A program made the position numbers and the translations under genes. Positions 8,950-16,662 of a DNA stretch of 64,000 nt are shown here, one piece after another. The stretch lies in assembly GCF_000375365.1 (NCBI RefSeq), contig NZ_AQXB01000007.1, forward strand, positions 142,681-206,680, written 5' to 3'. The first letter of the stretch is position 1, and each line of letters opens with the position of its first letter. The notes below the pieces were generated by a model that searched no databases, was not told the origin of the DNA, and saw only the letters and a program-made list of their open reading frames with translations. This DNA is from Corynebacterium mastitidis DSM 44356. Its GTDB lineage: Bacteria; Actinomycetota; Actinomycetes; Mycobacteriales; Mycobacteriaceae.

Positions 8950-9103
8950 ATGTCCCCCCTACGTCCGCGCCCTCCTCGCCTTCAAGGTCCTCTTCGCCCT
9001 CGGCGGGCGGATCCTCTCCGACTTAGCCAGCGGAATCATCCCCGCCTCCGCCGGGGCGATCATGGTGTATCTCCTTGCGCCCCGGAAGGAAAAAGAACGG
9101 TAG
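8950..9103 (+). pseudogene. Small membrane protein disrupted by a C-tract frameshift
   Basis: From the ATG at 8950 the frame is wrong, but deleting one C of the run of six at 8954-8959 gives an uninterrupted 50-aa protein: MSPYVRALLAF, then KVLFALGGRILSDLASG, then IIPASAGAIMVYLLAPRKEKER, ending at TAG 9101-9103. The downstream frame itself contains no ATG, GTG or TTG before its last third. The predicted product has one or two hydrophobic spans and a basic tail. It follows the HTH gene by 2 bp. It could be a true frameshift mutation, a slippage-controlled gene or a sequencing error. Confidence 0.5.
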
Positions 9104-9149
9104 CCTGGCCCGCAGGGGCAACCGGCCCTGGAAAGCGAGGTGATTGAGC

Positions 9150-9281
9150 GTGACCGACTCCTCCAACAAGGAAGAGAAGAAGGACCACCGCAGCGCCATT
9201 ACCGGGCGCTACGTCAAGGAGGCCACCGCCGAGCGTCACCCCAAGACCACGGTGTCCGAGACCCGCTCCGAGAACAAGTAG
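9150..9281 (+). CDS. 43-aa conserved actinobacterial small protein
   Basis: GTG start at 9150 after AGGTG; the product is VTDSSNKEEKKDHRSAITG followed by RYVKEATAERHPKTTVSET. The ITGRYVKEATA...HPKTTVSE core recurs in short actinobacterial hypothetical proteins. It is charged, has no membrane span and its function is unknown. A rho-independent terminator follows 14 bp after the stop, supporting an independent short transcript. Too short for routine ORF calls. Confidence 0.75.
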   Translation: MTDSSNKEEKKDHRSAITGRYVKEATAERHPKTTVSETRSENK

Positions 9282-9292
9282 CGGACGCGGTT

Positions 9293-9321
9293 AACCCGGC
9301 GCGAGTGCGCGCCGGGTTTTT
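9293..9321 (+). terminator. Rho-independent terminator
   Basis: CCCGGCGCG / CGCGCCGGG stem with an AGTG loop, flanked by AA and followed by TTTTT, directly after the 43-aa gene. It also separates that gene from the convergent membrane-protein gene. Confidence 0.9.
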
Positions 9322-9322
9322 G

Positions 9323-9607
9323 CTATTCGCCGGGCTCGGAGGCGGAGAAGGTATAGGAATACGTCCACTCGTTGTGCACGGTGAGTTCGTAGGAAATCCC
9401 CCGCTCGTGCGCCTCATCCACAAGCTGATTGATCTCCTTGCGGTTAAAGTGGCCCTGCACCGCGATCAACAGCACGATCAATGCGAACACCCACGCGGCG
9501 AAGGCCCCGGCGATCATGGCGGTGCGCATCCTGCTTCTCCCCCTTCTCTTGCGGTTTAAGGCCAACTGCGCGCTGTCCCAGCGTGGGACGACGACCACCG
9601 GCCGCAT
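9323..9607 (-). CDS. Small single-span membrane protein, unknown
   Basis: 94-aa protein with a basic N-terminal part (RKRRGRSRMRTA), one transmembrane helix (AGAFAAWVFALIVLLIAVQG) and a C-terminal domain of about 40 residues, NRKEINQLVDEAHERGISYELTVHNEW. The ATG at 9607 is chosen because GGAGGAAG lies just upstream; upstream in-frame codons to 9688 overlap the preceding gene. The topology suggests a cytoplasmic basic N terminus and an exposed C-terminal domain. No family recognised. It probably forms an operon with the membrane gene 35 bp upstream. Confidence 0.65.
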   Translation of the reverse strand: MRPVVVVPRWDSAQLALNRKRRGRSRMRTAMIAGAFAAWVFALIVLLIAVQGHFNRKEINQLVDEAHERGISYELTVHNEWTYSYTFSASEPGE

Positions 9608-9641
9608 TCTTCCTCCAACGATACCCATCACATCGTTAGGG

Positions 9642-10004
9642 TCACCGCTCCTGGCGGTCCCCCAGCAGCGTGAATAACAAGGCCGCACAGAAAAAGGCGA
9701 TGGTGTACTGGCTTATGCGCGACGGCTCCGTCTCCGCGAGGGCCATGGAAAAGGAGAAACACACGAGCGCCACCGCCCCGCACGTCACCGCCACGAGTTC
9801 GGGAAACCCCAGCCCCGCAGAGCTAAAGAGAATCTTTTTCCTTGCCGCGCGCACGATCACGCAGGAGATAATGGTGATGGCGGGAACCACGGCAAAGGAA
9901 ATGAGATTGCCCCACACGAACCCGGCCGCGAGCACCCCAGCGCTCACCGCGAGCATGAGGCAGGAAAGAACAAAGAATACCCTTCTCCATACGCGCGACC
10001 TCAT
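9642..10004 (-). CDS. Four-span integral membrane protein, unknown
   Basis: 120 aa, nearly all hydrophobic: spans at about residues 9-30, 33-52, 68-90 and 98-115. A basic cluster (RAARKK) between spans 2 and 3 fixes the topology. No catalytic motif and no family recognised. It stands upstream of the 94-aa membrane protein on the same strand. The base composition here is visibly less GC-rich than in the flanking core genes, in keeping with an accessory patch. Confidence 0.65.
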   Translation of the reverse strand: MRSRVWRRVFFVLSCLMLAVSAGVLAAGFVWGNLISFAVVPAITIISCVIVRAARKKILFSSAGLGFPELVAVTCGAVALVCFSFSMALAETEPSRISQYTIAFFCAALLFTLLGDRQER

Positions 10005-10046
10005 GGCCGCGATTATGGCATAGGAAGCGCACAGGCGCCTCCCACA

Positions 10047-10721
10047 TCACAACGGCTGCGCGGATTCCTCCAATACCGCGATGAGCGGCGCGGCGTCGTC
10101 CCGCATGAACAGCTCGGTGAGCGCCTGGTGCCACTCCAGTTGCTTGTTCCCGGACACGGTGAAGGGCATGTACCCGTGGGCCACCAGTTCCAGGCTGGCG
10201 GTCATCACCGCCGTGCGCTTGTTCCCGTCCCAGAAGAACTGCGCCCGGGCCATGAACGGCACCCGCAGGAGGGCGCGCCGCGCGGCCTCGGTGGGGGCGT
10301 TGCCCTCCCACCAGGCCCATACCTCGTCCAGTTCCTCCCGGGAGGGCGCCTGGTAGTCCCCCTCCGGGGTGCGGACGATCCCGCCGCGCCCGCCCAGGGA
10401 GGTTCGAGAGCGGGACACCGTCCCGTTGATCCGCTCCGCGATCTCCCGGGTCACGGGGGTGCGTTTTTTCGCCTCCCGGACCACCAGGCCCCACGCCTCC
10501 GCGATGGCCCGCACCTCGTCCAGATCGTGCAGCGGGTGGCCTCCCACCGTCATCCCGGACATGATGGTCTGCACCTCGGGAAAGGTGAAGTTCAGGCCCT
10601 CCAGGCGCGCGGTGGACCAGGTGGCAAAGGGGTGGTTCTTCAGCAGCGCGTGATATGCGGCGTCAAAGCCCACGCGGGGCAGATCCGGGAGAGGGCAAGG
10701 ATGAGAAAAACCACCGAACAT
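10047..10721 (-). CDS. Fic/DOC family protein with degenerate catalytic motif
   Basis: Fic enzymes transfer AMP or similar groups to target proteins. This 224-aa protein has a family N-terminal inhibitory helix (T37ARLE41G42, the [S/T]xxxE[G/N] motif of self-inhibited Fic proteins) and a Fic loop at about residues 161-169. That loop reads QFFWDGNKR, where the consensus is HPFxDGNxR, so the catalytic His is Gln. Anion-binding GN and Arg are intact. Starts at 10730 (GTG), 10727 and 10721 (ATG) are possible; 10721 is preferred because TAAGGT lies 7 nt upstream. Activity is uncertain: inactive homologue or altered chemistry. Confidence 0.82.
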   Translation of the reverse strand: MFGGFSHPCPLPDLPRVGFDAAYHALLKNHPFATWSTARLEGLNFTFPEVQTIMSGMTVGGHPLHDLDEVRAIAEAWGLVVREAKKRTPVTREIAERINGTVSRSRTSLGGRGGIVRTPEGDYQAPSREELDEVWAWWEGNAPTEAARRALLRVPFMARAQFFWDGNKRTAVMTASLELVAHGYMPFTVSGNKQLEWHQALTELFMRDDAAPLIAVLEESAQPL

Positions 10722-10784
10722 AGCCATCACCTTATCCCCTCTCGCCGCGTTCTCACTTCGCCTTCATCCCCGCATGGATATAGC

Positions 10785-10822
10785 AAAACCCGCCTGCGCG
10801 ATCTTCCGCGCAAGCGGGTTTT
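10785..10822 (-). terminator. Terminator downstream of tRNA-Ala
   Basis: On the minus strand, AAAACCCGCTTGCGCG and CGCGCAGGCGGGTTTT pair around a short loop and end in TTTT, directly behind the tRNA. Confidence 0.85.
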
Positions 10823-10823
10823 A

Positions 10824-10899
10824 TGGTGGAGCTAAGGGGAATCGAACCCCTGACCTTTGCATTGCGAACGCAACGCTCTACCAACTGAGCTATAGCCCC
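10824..10899 (-). tRNA. tRNA-Ala(CGC)
   Basis: Read on the minus strand: acceptor GGGGCTA pairing with TAGCTCC, D arm GCTC...GAGC, anticodon stem TTGCG/TGCAA with loop TTCGCAA (anticodon CGC, reading GCG), T arm AGGGG-TTCGATT-CCCCT, and an encoded CCA. All stems close with only a G-U pair in the acceptor. Confidence 0.96.
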
Positions 10900-10953
10900 A
10901 ATGCCTGAGTACTTTACCCCCTCCCCCACGGATTCGACGAACCAGCAGGTCAA

Positions 10954-11976
10954 CTACACCGCGGCGCGCCTCTCGTAGGCCCCGCGCGCGTCCGCCACGC
11001 GCTCCCGGGTGGCCGCCGCGCGCGTCTCGAGGTGATAAAAGTCCGGGCTCTCGTCGTCCATCTCCACCACCACGGCGCCGGGGCGCAAAAGCTGGCGGGG
11101 GATGTGCAGCGCCTCGTCGTCACGGTGGCGCACGCCCATGCGGGCGCGGCGCAGTTGCCTGATCCGGCGACGGCGCAGCGCCTCCTCCTGGCGCACCTGG
11201 GAGCGCAGGGCGAGCAGGTAGATGAGCAGCAGGAGCGCGCAGGCGCCCGGCGCGGCCCACACCCAGCCGCCGAAGATCACGGCGAGGACGAGGGCCAGGG
11301 CGGTGATCCCGCCCAGCCCCATGAGGGTGCGCTGGCGGCGCTGGTAGCGGTCGGCGGAGTTGGCGGCGTCGGTCTCCGGGTCCCAGCCCCCGCGCCCGCG
11401 GCGGCTGGCGGCGAACTCCAGCTCCTCCTCGCTGAGTTCCTCCTCCGCCTCGTCCTCGTCCGGGTCCTCGGCCCGCTCGCCGGGCTCCCCCTCGGCCTCC
11501 GGCTTCGCGGGGGCGTAGAGCAGGTCCTCCGGGGTGGTGTGCGTCTCGTCCACCTCGTAGGTGTCCCCCTGCTCCTCGGGGGCCACGGCCTCCTCTTGAG
11601 GTTCTTCCGCCCCGTCGGCCTCCGCGCTCTCGGAGCCCTCGGCGGCCTCCAGCTCGTGCACCACGTCCCCCTCCAGATACACCTCGGGCACGTCCTCCTC
11701 CTCGGGGGTGGCGCGCTCGCTCACCGCCACCTCCTCGGGGGCCACCACCTCGTAGTCCTCGGCGGGTTTTTCCTCGGTGTAGTGGATGTCCTCGGCCTTG
11801 ATCCTGGGCTTGCGGCGCATGGTGCCGGTGGGCGTGGTGCCGCCCTCGTAGACCACGCGGGTCTCCTCCAGGGCCTCCCCGGTCTTGCGGATGGGCTTGT
11901 TATCCCTTTGCAAAAGCGGGATCAGCACAAAGAGCCAGAGCACGATGATGAGGAGTATCAGCAGGCCACCGGTCAC
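10954..11976 (-). CDS. glpR: GlpR/SepX-like divisome membrane protein
   Basis: 340-aa protein: one N-terminal span (GGLLILLIIVLWLFVLIPLL), a long Glu-rich disordered cytoplasmic region (about 40-215), then a double span (MGLGGITALALVLAVIFGGWVWAAPGACALLLLIYLLAL) and a basic tail. This architecture and its place after galU-glp-rimJ match GlpR, the membrane receptor that recruits the gephyrin-like FtsZ-binding protein Glp in corynebacteria (SepX in Streptomyces). GTG start at 11976 with GGAAGG upstream. The name rests on synteny and architecture. Confidence 0.8.
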   Translation of the reverse strand: MTGGLLILLIIVLWLFVLIPLLQRDNKPIRKTGEALEETRVVYEGGTTPTGTMRRKPRIKAEDIHYTEEKPAEDYEVVAPEEVAVSERATPEEEDVPEVYLEGDVVHELEAAEGSESAEADGAEEPQEEAVAPEEQGDTYEVDETHTTPEDLLYAPAKPEAEGEPGERAEDPDEDEAEEELSEEELEFAASRRGRGGWDPETDAANSADRYQRRQRTLMGLGGITALALVLAVIFGGWVWAAPGACALLLLIYLLALRSQVRQEEALRRRRIRQLRRARMGVRHRDDEALHIPRQLLRPGAVVVEMDDESPDFYHLETRAAATRERVADARGAYERRAAV

Positions 11977-12054
11977 GAGATTGCACCTTCCAGGGTAGGG
12001 GAAAACGTTTGTAGGATAACCGGCGCCTCCCCCGGCAAAGCCGAGGCGCGCCGA

Positions 12055-12654
12055 TCAGCGGATCAGCCCGGCGCGCCGCAGCCTGCCCAGGCAGGTGCCC
12101 GGCGGGTCCCCGGCCACCAGCGCCACAAAGTGATGGTCGCGCCAGGCGCCGTCGATGTGCAAGTTGGCGCGCAGGTAGCCCTCCTCGCGGTAGCCGTTGC
12201 GCCCCAGCACGGTCCCCGAGGCGGGGTTGCTGGGCAGGTAGGTGGCGGTGACCCGGTGCAGCCCCAGGGTGGCCAGGGCGTAGTCGGTGCCCAGGGCGCA
12301 GGCGGCGGTGGCCACTCCCCTGCCGGTGCGCGCGGCGTCCACCCAGTAGCCGATCCAGCACTCGGAGGCGGTGCCGCGCTGGATGCCGCCCAGGGTAAGC
12401 TGCCCGGCGAACTCACCGTCCACCTCGATGGCCAGGGGCACGGTGGTGCCCTCCTTGGCGCAGCGGCGCAGGTGCTTGTAGTAGCGCCGCCACTGCGCCG
12501 GGGTGTGGTTCTCCTCCCAGCCGCCGCGCAGCGTGGGCTCCACGGGGCGCAGAAAGGGCTCGTTGAGGATGCGGATCTGGCACCACGCGGCGCCGTCGCC
12601 GCGCCGCAGGGGGCGCAGGCGCACGGTGGCGCCGTCGAGGAGCACCGCCCTCAT
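12055..12654 (-). CDS. rimJ: GNAT acetyltransferase, RimJ-like
   Basis: 199-aa GNAT-fold N-acetyltransferase (RimJ/RimL type, Acetyltransf_3): RLRPLRRGDGAAWCQIR near the N terminus, a split acetyl-CoA site (WIGYWVDAARTGRGVATAACAL) and the family-typical VTATYLPSNPASGTVLGRNGYREEGYLR. It probably acetylates an N-terminal residue of a protein. The ATG overlaps the TGA of glp (ATGA), so it is translationally coupled. Targets unknown; its fixed place between glp and glpR in actinobacteria may mean a role in division-protein modification, but that is inference. Confidence 0.9.
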   Translation of the reverse strand: MRAVLLDGATVRLRPLRRGDGAAWCQIRILNEPFLRPVEPTLRGGWEENHTPAQWRRYYKHLRRCAKEGTTVPLAIEVDGEFAGQLTLGGIQRGTASECWIGYWVDAARTGRGVATAACALGTDYALATLGLHRVTATYLPSNPASGTVLGRNGYREEGYLRANLHIDGAWRDHHFVALVAGDPPGTCLGRLRRAGLIR

Positions 12655-13913
12655 GAGCCCTGGGCGAGGAACAGGACCTCCACGATGTCCCCGGGGCGGA
12701 TCTCCGCCGCGGCGTCGGGAATGCGGATCATGGCGTTAGCGGCGGACAGCCCCGCCAGCAGGTGCGCTGGCGCGCCGGTGGCTCCCCCGAGGCCCTCCAC
12801 CAGGTAGTCGTGCGTCTCGGCGTCGCGCATGAGGCGGGCGCGCACGAAGCCGCGCCGCCCCGGGATGGAGGTGACGTGGTTGAGCGCGCGGGCGCGCACC
12901 ACGCGGCGCTGGGAGTTGCGCTTGCCCAGGCACAGCCGCACCAGGGGGCGCACGAAGACCTCGAAGGTCACCAGGGCCGAGACCGGGTTGGAGGGCAGCA
13001 GGAACACCGGCACGCGATCCTCGCCCAGCAGACCGAATCCCTGCACGGAGCCGGGGTGCATGGCCACGCGGGTGGTGTCGATGTCCCCCAGCTCCTCGAG
13101 CACCGCGCGCACCCGCTGCGAGCCGGTGCCGCCCACGGCCCCGGAGATGACCAGGATCTCGCTGCGCATCATCTGCCCCTCGATGATCTCGCGCAGGCGG
13201 CGGCTCTCGCCCTCCGCGATGCCCACCCGGTGCACGTCCGCGCCGGCCTCCTTGGCGGCGGCGGACAGGGAGTAGGAGTTGACGTCGTAGACCTGCCCCA
13301 GGCCCGGGTCGCGGTGGATGTCCACCAGCTCCGCGCCCACGGAGATCAGGGAGATGCGCGGGCGCGGGTACACCAGCACCTTGGAGCGCCCCACCGCCGC
13401 GAGCAGGCCGATCTGCGCCGGGCCCAGCACCGCGCCGGAGGAGACCGCCACGTCGCCCTTGTTCACGTCGTCGCCCACGCGGCGCACGAAGTCCCCGGAG
13501 CGCACCGCCCTGTTGGCGGAGACGCGCTTGCGCCCGCGATCGCTCCAGTCCAGGGGCAGCACGGCGTCGGCCAGGGTGGGCAGCGGGGCGCCCGTGTGCA
13601 CGCGCACCGCCTGCTTGGGCTGCAGGCGCAGCGGCTGCTGGGACCCGGCGGCCACCTCCCCCACCACGGGCAGGGACTTCTCCACAGGCACCAGCGGCCC
13701 CACGGAGGAGCTCAGGCCCCGCTCGCCGCCCACGTCCACGGCGCGCACGGCGTAGCCGTCGATGGCCGCCTGGGCAAAGCCGGGCAGCGGATCGCTGGCC
13801 TGCACCTCCTCGGCGCACATGAGGCCGAGCGCGTCCGCAATGGAAATGCGCACGGGCTCGGGCGTCACGGCAGCGTCCGCCACCAGGGCTAGCTGCTCGT
13901 CCACGGACCGCAC
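12651..13913 (-). CDS. glp: Gephyrin-like protein Glp (MoeA family)
   Basis: 420-aa MoeA/gephyrin-fold protein: N-terminal MoeA I/II domains (PLPGFAQAAIDGYAVRAVDV), the central MPT-binding domain (VLVYPRPRISLISVGAELVD ... LVISGAVGGTGSQ) and the C-terminal domain IV. Classical MoeA inserts molybdate into molybdopterin. In corynebacteria the copy in this locus, Glp, instead binds FtsZ and the membrane protein GlpR and links division to polar growth. Context (galU upstream, rimJ-glpR downstream) favours Glp. GTG start at 13913 after AAGGAGG. Sequence alone cannot exclude a MoCo role. Confidence 0.85.
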   Translation of the reverse strand: MRSVDEQLALVADAAVTPEPVRISIADALGLMCAEEVQASDPLPGFAQAAIDGYAVRAVDVGGERGLSSSVGPLVPVEKSLPVVGEVAAGSQQPLRLQPKQAVRVHTGAPLPTLADAVLPLDWSDRGRKRVSANRAVRSGDFVRRVGDDVNKGDVAVSSGAVLGPAQIGLLAAVGRSKVLVYPRPRISLISVGAELVDIHRDPGLGQVYDVNSYSLSAAAKEAGADVHRVGIAEGESRRLREIIEGQMMRSEILVISGAVGGTGSQRVRAVLEELGDIDTTRVAMHPGSVQGFGLLGEDRVPVFLLPSNPVSALVTFEVFVRPLVRLCLGKRNSQRRVVRARALNHVTSIPGRRGFVRARLMRDAETHDYLVEGLGGATGAPAHLLAGLSAANAMIRIPDAAAEIRPGDIVEVLFLAQGS

Positions 13914-13950
13914 TCGCAGCCTCCTTATCCTCGATTGCTCCCCAAATACC

Positions 13951-14862
13951 CTAGCCCTCGTGGCGGGCCAGGATCTCCGCGATGGCCTTCTTCAGCCCCG
14001 GGCCGTACACGGGGTGGCTCAGCCCAAAGTCCACGCAGGCGGGGATGTAGCCGCCGGGGTTGCCCAGGTCGTGCCGGGTGCCCTCGTGGATCACCACGTG
14101 CACGGGGTGCCCCTCGGTGATGAGCAGCTCGATGGCGTCGGTGAGCTGCAGCTCCCCGCCCTTGCCGGGGGTGATGCGCTGCAGGGCGTCGAAGATCGCG
14201 CGGTCCAGCAGGTAGCGGCCGGTGGCCACGAAGTTGGAGGGCGCCTGGGCGGGGTCCGGCTTTTCCACCATGCCCACCACGCGCTTGACGTCCTCGCGCC
14301 CGGTGTCCTCCACGTCAAACACACCGTAGTTGTACACCTCCTCGTGCGGCACCACGAAGGCGCACAGCACGGAGCCGCCGTACTCGGCGCGCACGGCGGC
14401 CATCTTTTCCATCACGCCCACCGGAAGCACCAGGTCATCCGGGAGCATCACGGCCACCACGTCCTCGTCCGCGTCCAGCACGGTCTCCGCCAGTCCCACG
14501 GCGTGGCCCAGCCCGAGGGGGCGCTCCTGGGTCACCGGGACGGCGTCGATAATGCCGCTGGCGTGGCGCACCTTGCGCAGCTGCTCGTCCTTGCCGCGCG
14601 CGTGCAGGGTCTCCTCCAGGTCCGGGGCGGGGGCAAAGTGCGCCAGCACGCCCTCCTTGCGCGGGGCGGTGATCACCGCCAGCCGCGAGGCCCCCAGGGA
14701 CGCGGCCTCGTCCGCGATCAGCTCGATGCCGGGGGTGTCCACCACCGGCAGCAGCTCCTTGGGAACCGTCTTGGTGGCGGGAAGGAAGCGGGTGCCCAGC
14801 CCGGCGGCGGGAACAACGACCGTTTTGACCGCGTGCGGGTGTTCCGAAGTGGGTGCATTCAT
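13951..14862 (-). CDS. galU: UTP-glucose-1-phosphate uridylyltransferase
   Basis: Makes UDP-glucose from UTP and glucose-1-phosphate for trehalose, glycogen and envelope polysaccharides. 303 aa with the nucleotidyltransferase signature VVPAAGLGTRFLPATKTVPK and KELLPVVDTPGI, then VMLPDDLVLP and GVFDVEDTGREDVKRVVGMVEKP, all typical of GalU. TAGGGT sits 8 nt before the ATG at 14862, suggesting a leaderless start. It heads the galU-glp-rimJ-glpR series and diverges from the 5-FTHF cyclo-ligase gene across 62 bp. Confidence 0.96.
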   Translation of the reverse strand: MNAPTSEHPHAVKTVVVPAAGLGTRFLPATKTVPKELLPVVDTPGIELIADEAASLGASRLAVITAPRKEGVLAHFAPAPDLEETLHARGKDEQLRKVRHASGIIDAVPVTQERPLGLGHAVGLAETVLDADEDVVAVMLPDDLVLPVGVMEKMAAVRAEYGGSVLCAFVVPHEEVYNYGVFDVEDTGREDVKRVVGMVEKPDPAQAPSNFVATGRYLLDRAIFDALQRITPGKGGELQLTDAIELLITEGHPVHVVIHEGTRHDLGNPGGYIPACVDFGLSHPVYGPGLKKAIAEILARHEG

Positions 14863-14870
14863 AAACCCTC

Positions 14871-14876
14871 ACCCTA
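14871..14876 (-). promoter_or_regulatory. -10 hexamer of galU
   Basis: TAGGGT on the minus strand, 8 nt before the galU ATG; no Shine-Dalgarno sequence. Confidence 0.5.
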
Positions 14877-14911
14877 CCCATGTATGCGCCTCCCGCCATG
14901 CAGCGCCACGG

Positions 14912-14917
14912 TAACCT
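14912..14917 (+). promoter_or_regulatory. -10 hexamer of the 5-FTHF cyclo-ligase gene
   Basis: TAACCT lies 7 nt before the GTG at 14925. It supports that GTG over the ATG codons further upstream. Confidence 0.5.
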
Positions 14918-14924
14918 GGGGCAG

Positions 14925-15503
14925 GTGAGCAAAGAAGAGCTGCGCCGCGCCCTGACCCGCGCCCGGCGCGCCCGCCCCGCCAAGCGGGAGGAGGACGCCG
15001 CCCTGGCCGCGCAGTGCCTCCGGCTGCTGGGCCGCTGCTCCCCCGGTCCGGTGGCCGCCTACCATCCCCTGCCCTCCGAGCCCGGCCACGGTGCCCTGCT
15101 CCCAGCCCTGCGCGGCACGGGCAGGGACATCTACCTGCCGATCAGCCTCCCCGGCGGCCGCCTCGCCTGGGCGCTCGACGGCCCCTCCCGCCCCGGCCAT
15201 CTGGGCATCCCCGAGCCCGCGGGCCCGCGGCGCGGCACCGAGGCCCTCGCCTCCTGCGCCCTCGTCCTGGTGCCCACCCTGGGGATCAGCCCGGAGGGAT
15301 ACCGGCTGGGCAAGGGCGGCGGCTACTACGACCGCGCCCTGGCAGACCTGGCGGCCCTGACGGCACTAGCCCCGCCGCGCCCGCCCATCGCGGCCCTGGC
15401 CTACCCCGAGGAGATCATCCCGGTGCCCGTGGAGCCCCACGATCAGGCGGTGGACTACATCGTGGAACCGGGAGGGTGGCGCGCCAAGTCCAAGGGGGTA
15501 TGA
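14925..15503 (+). CDS. 5-formyltetrahydrofolate cyclo-ligase
   Basis: ATP-dependent return of 5-formyl-THF to 5,10-methenyl-THF in the folate cycle. 192 aa with the family hallmark LVLVPTLGISPEGYRLGKGG followed by GYYDRAL, and the C-terminal LAYPEEIIPVPVEPHDQAVDYIV. Basic N-terminal helix KEELRRALTRARRA. An in-frame ATG at 14880 exists, but the GTG at 14925 is supported by a TAACCT hexamer 7 nt upstream. The stop overlaps the ATG of the following SAF-domain gene (ATGA). Confidence 0.94.
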   Translation: MSKEELRRALTRARRARPAKREEDAALAAQCLRLLGRCSPGPVAAYHPLPSEPGHGALLPALRGTGRDIYLPISLPGGRLAWALDGPSRPGHLGIPEPAGPRRGTEALASCALVLVPTLGISPEGYRLGKGGGYYDRALADLAALTALAPPRPPIAALAYPEEIIPVPVEPHDQAVDYIVEPGGWRAKSKGV

Positions 15504-16084
15504 TCTCCCGACTCCTCGCCACCCTGCGCACCCCCGGCTGGCGGCGGGTGGTGCTCCTGCGCCGCGCCGCCGCCGGCCTGATCCTGGCCCTGGCGGCGGC
15601 CCTCGCGCTGCGCCCCCAGGGCACGCCCGCGCTGTTCTTCCGCGCGGACGTGCCCACCGGCCGGGAGATCGCCGCCGGGGACGTGGAGGTGCGCCGGTCC
15701 GCCGACGCCCCCGCCTCGGTGTTGCGTGACCCGCAGGACGCCATAGGCAAGGTGCTCATCGCCCCCGCCGTCCCCGGGGAGCCGGTAACACCCACCCGGC
15801 TTCTCAGCCCGGCGGCGCTCGACGGCCAGGTGGCGGTGCCCGTGCCGCTTTCCGCCCCGGAGCACGTCCTGCACCACGGCGATGTGGTATCCGTGGTGGC
15901 CCAGGGCGAGCAGATCATCGCCACCGGGGCTAAGGTCTTATTGCCTCCCGACCCGGAGAACACCTCGGCACTGCTCGCCCTGCCGGAGGAGGCCGCGGCC
16001 CGCGTGGCCACGGCCGCCCTGTCCACCCCGCTCACGGTGCTTCTCACCACGGTGAGATACAGTTCACCCCACACCGTCCCCTAA
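15500..16084 (+). CDS. SAF-domain membrane-anchored protein
   Basis: 194 aa: basic N terminus, one transmembrane helix (RRAAAGLILALAAALAL at about 20-40), then an exported SAF domain (FFRADVPTGREIAAGDVEVRRS ... AIGKVLIAPAVPGEPVTPTRLL) like that of CpaB/RcpC and FlgA. SAF proteins act in pilus or flagellar assembly, but no pilus genes are near and conserved actinobacterial copies stand alone between the folate cyclo-ligase and mscL. Function unknown. Overlaps the upstream gene by 4 nt and precedes mscL by 19 bp. Confidence 0.85.
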   Translation: MISRLLATLRTPGWRRVVLLRRAAAGLILALAAALALRPQGTPALFFRADVPTGREIAAGDVEVRRSADAPASVLRDPQDAIGKVLIAPAVPGEPVTPTRLLSPAALDGQVAVPVPLSAPEHVLHHGDVVSVVAQGEQIIATGAKVLLPPDPENTSALLALPEEAAARVATAALSTPLTVLLTTVRYSSPHTVP

Positions 16085-16103
16085 AATATCCCAGGAGGTT
16101 CCC

Positions 16104-16541
16104 TTGCTTAAGGGCTTTAAGGACTTCATTCTGCGCGGCAACGTCATCGAGCTGGCGGTCGCCGTGGTCATCGGCTCCGCCTTCACGGCCATCGTGACCG
16201 CCTTCACCGACAACATCATCAACCCGCTCATCGCGGCCCTGGGCACCAGCCCGGAGGTGGACGGCCTGGCCATCGAGCTGCGCGCCGGGGACGCCGCCAC
16301 CCGCGTGGACTTCGGAGCCGTGATCACCTCGGGCCTGAACTTCCTCATCATCGCCGCCGTGGTGTACTTCATCCTGGTGGCCCCGATGAACAAGCTCAAC
16401 GAGATGCAGGCGCGCCGCCACGGCGTGGAAGAGGACGAGGAGGAGAAGGTCTCCATCGAGGCGGGCCTGCTCTCCGAGATCCGCGACCTGCTGAAGGACC
16501 AGGAAAGCCAGACCGGGGGCGGCGCTCACCGCGCCGAGTGA
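16104..16541 (+). CDS. mscL: Large-conductance mechanosensitive channel
   Basis: Membrane-tension-gated pore that releases solutes during hypo-osmotic shock. 145 aa: LKGFKDFILRGNVIELAVAVVIGSAFTAIVTAFTDNIINPLI is the classic MscL first span, a periplasmic loop follows, then the second span (LNFLIIAAVVYFILVAPMN) and a charged C-terminal helix bundle (EEDEEEKVSIEAGLLSEIRDLL). TTG start at 16104 after a perfect AGGAGG. Convergent with the MogA-like gene. With betP it makes the osmoprotection pair in this window. Confidence 0.96.
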   Translation: MLKGFKDFILRGNVIELAVAVVIGSAFTAIVTAFTDNIINPLIAALGTSPEVDGLAIELRAGDAATRVDFGAVITSGLNFLIIAAVVYFILVAPMNKLNEMQARRHGVEEDEEEKVSIEAGLLSEIRDLLKDQESQTGGGAHRAE

Positions 16542-16662
16542 GGCGGGCGCTGCCGCCGAAAGAACTCCTCGCTGCGGGCCTCGAAGAAGGCCCGGTGCGG
16601 GGTATCGGCGCGGCGATCGATGTGACGCGCCGGGCTCGGGCGCACCGCGCGGCGCTTGGGCC

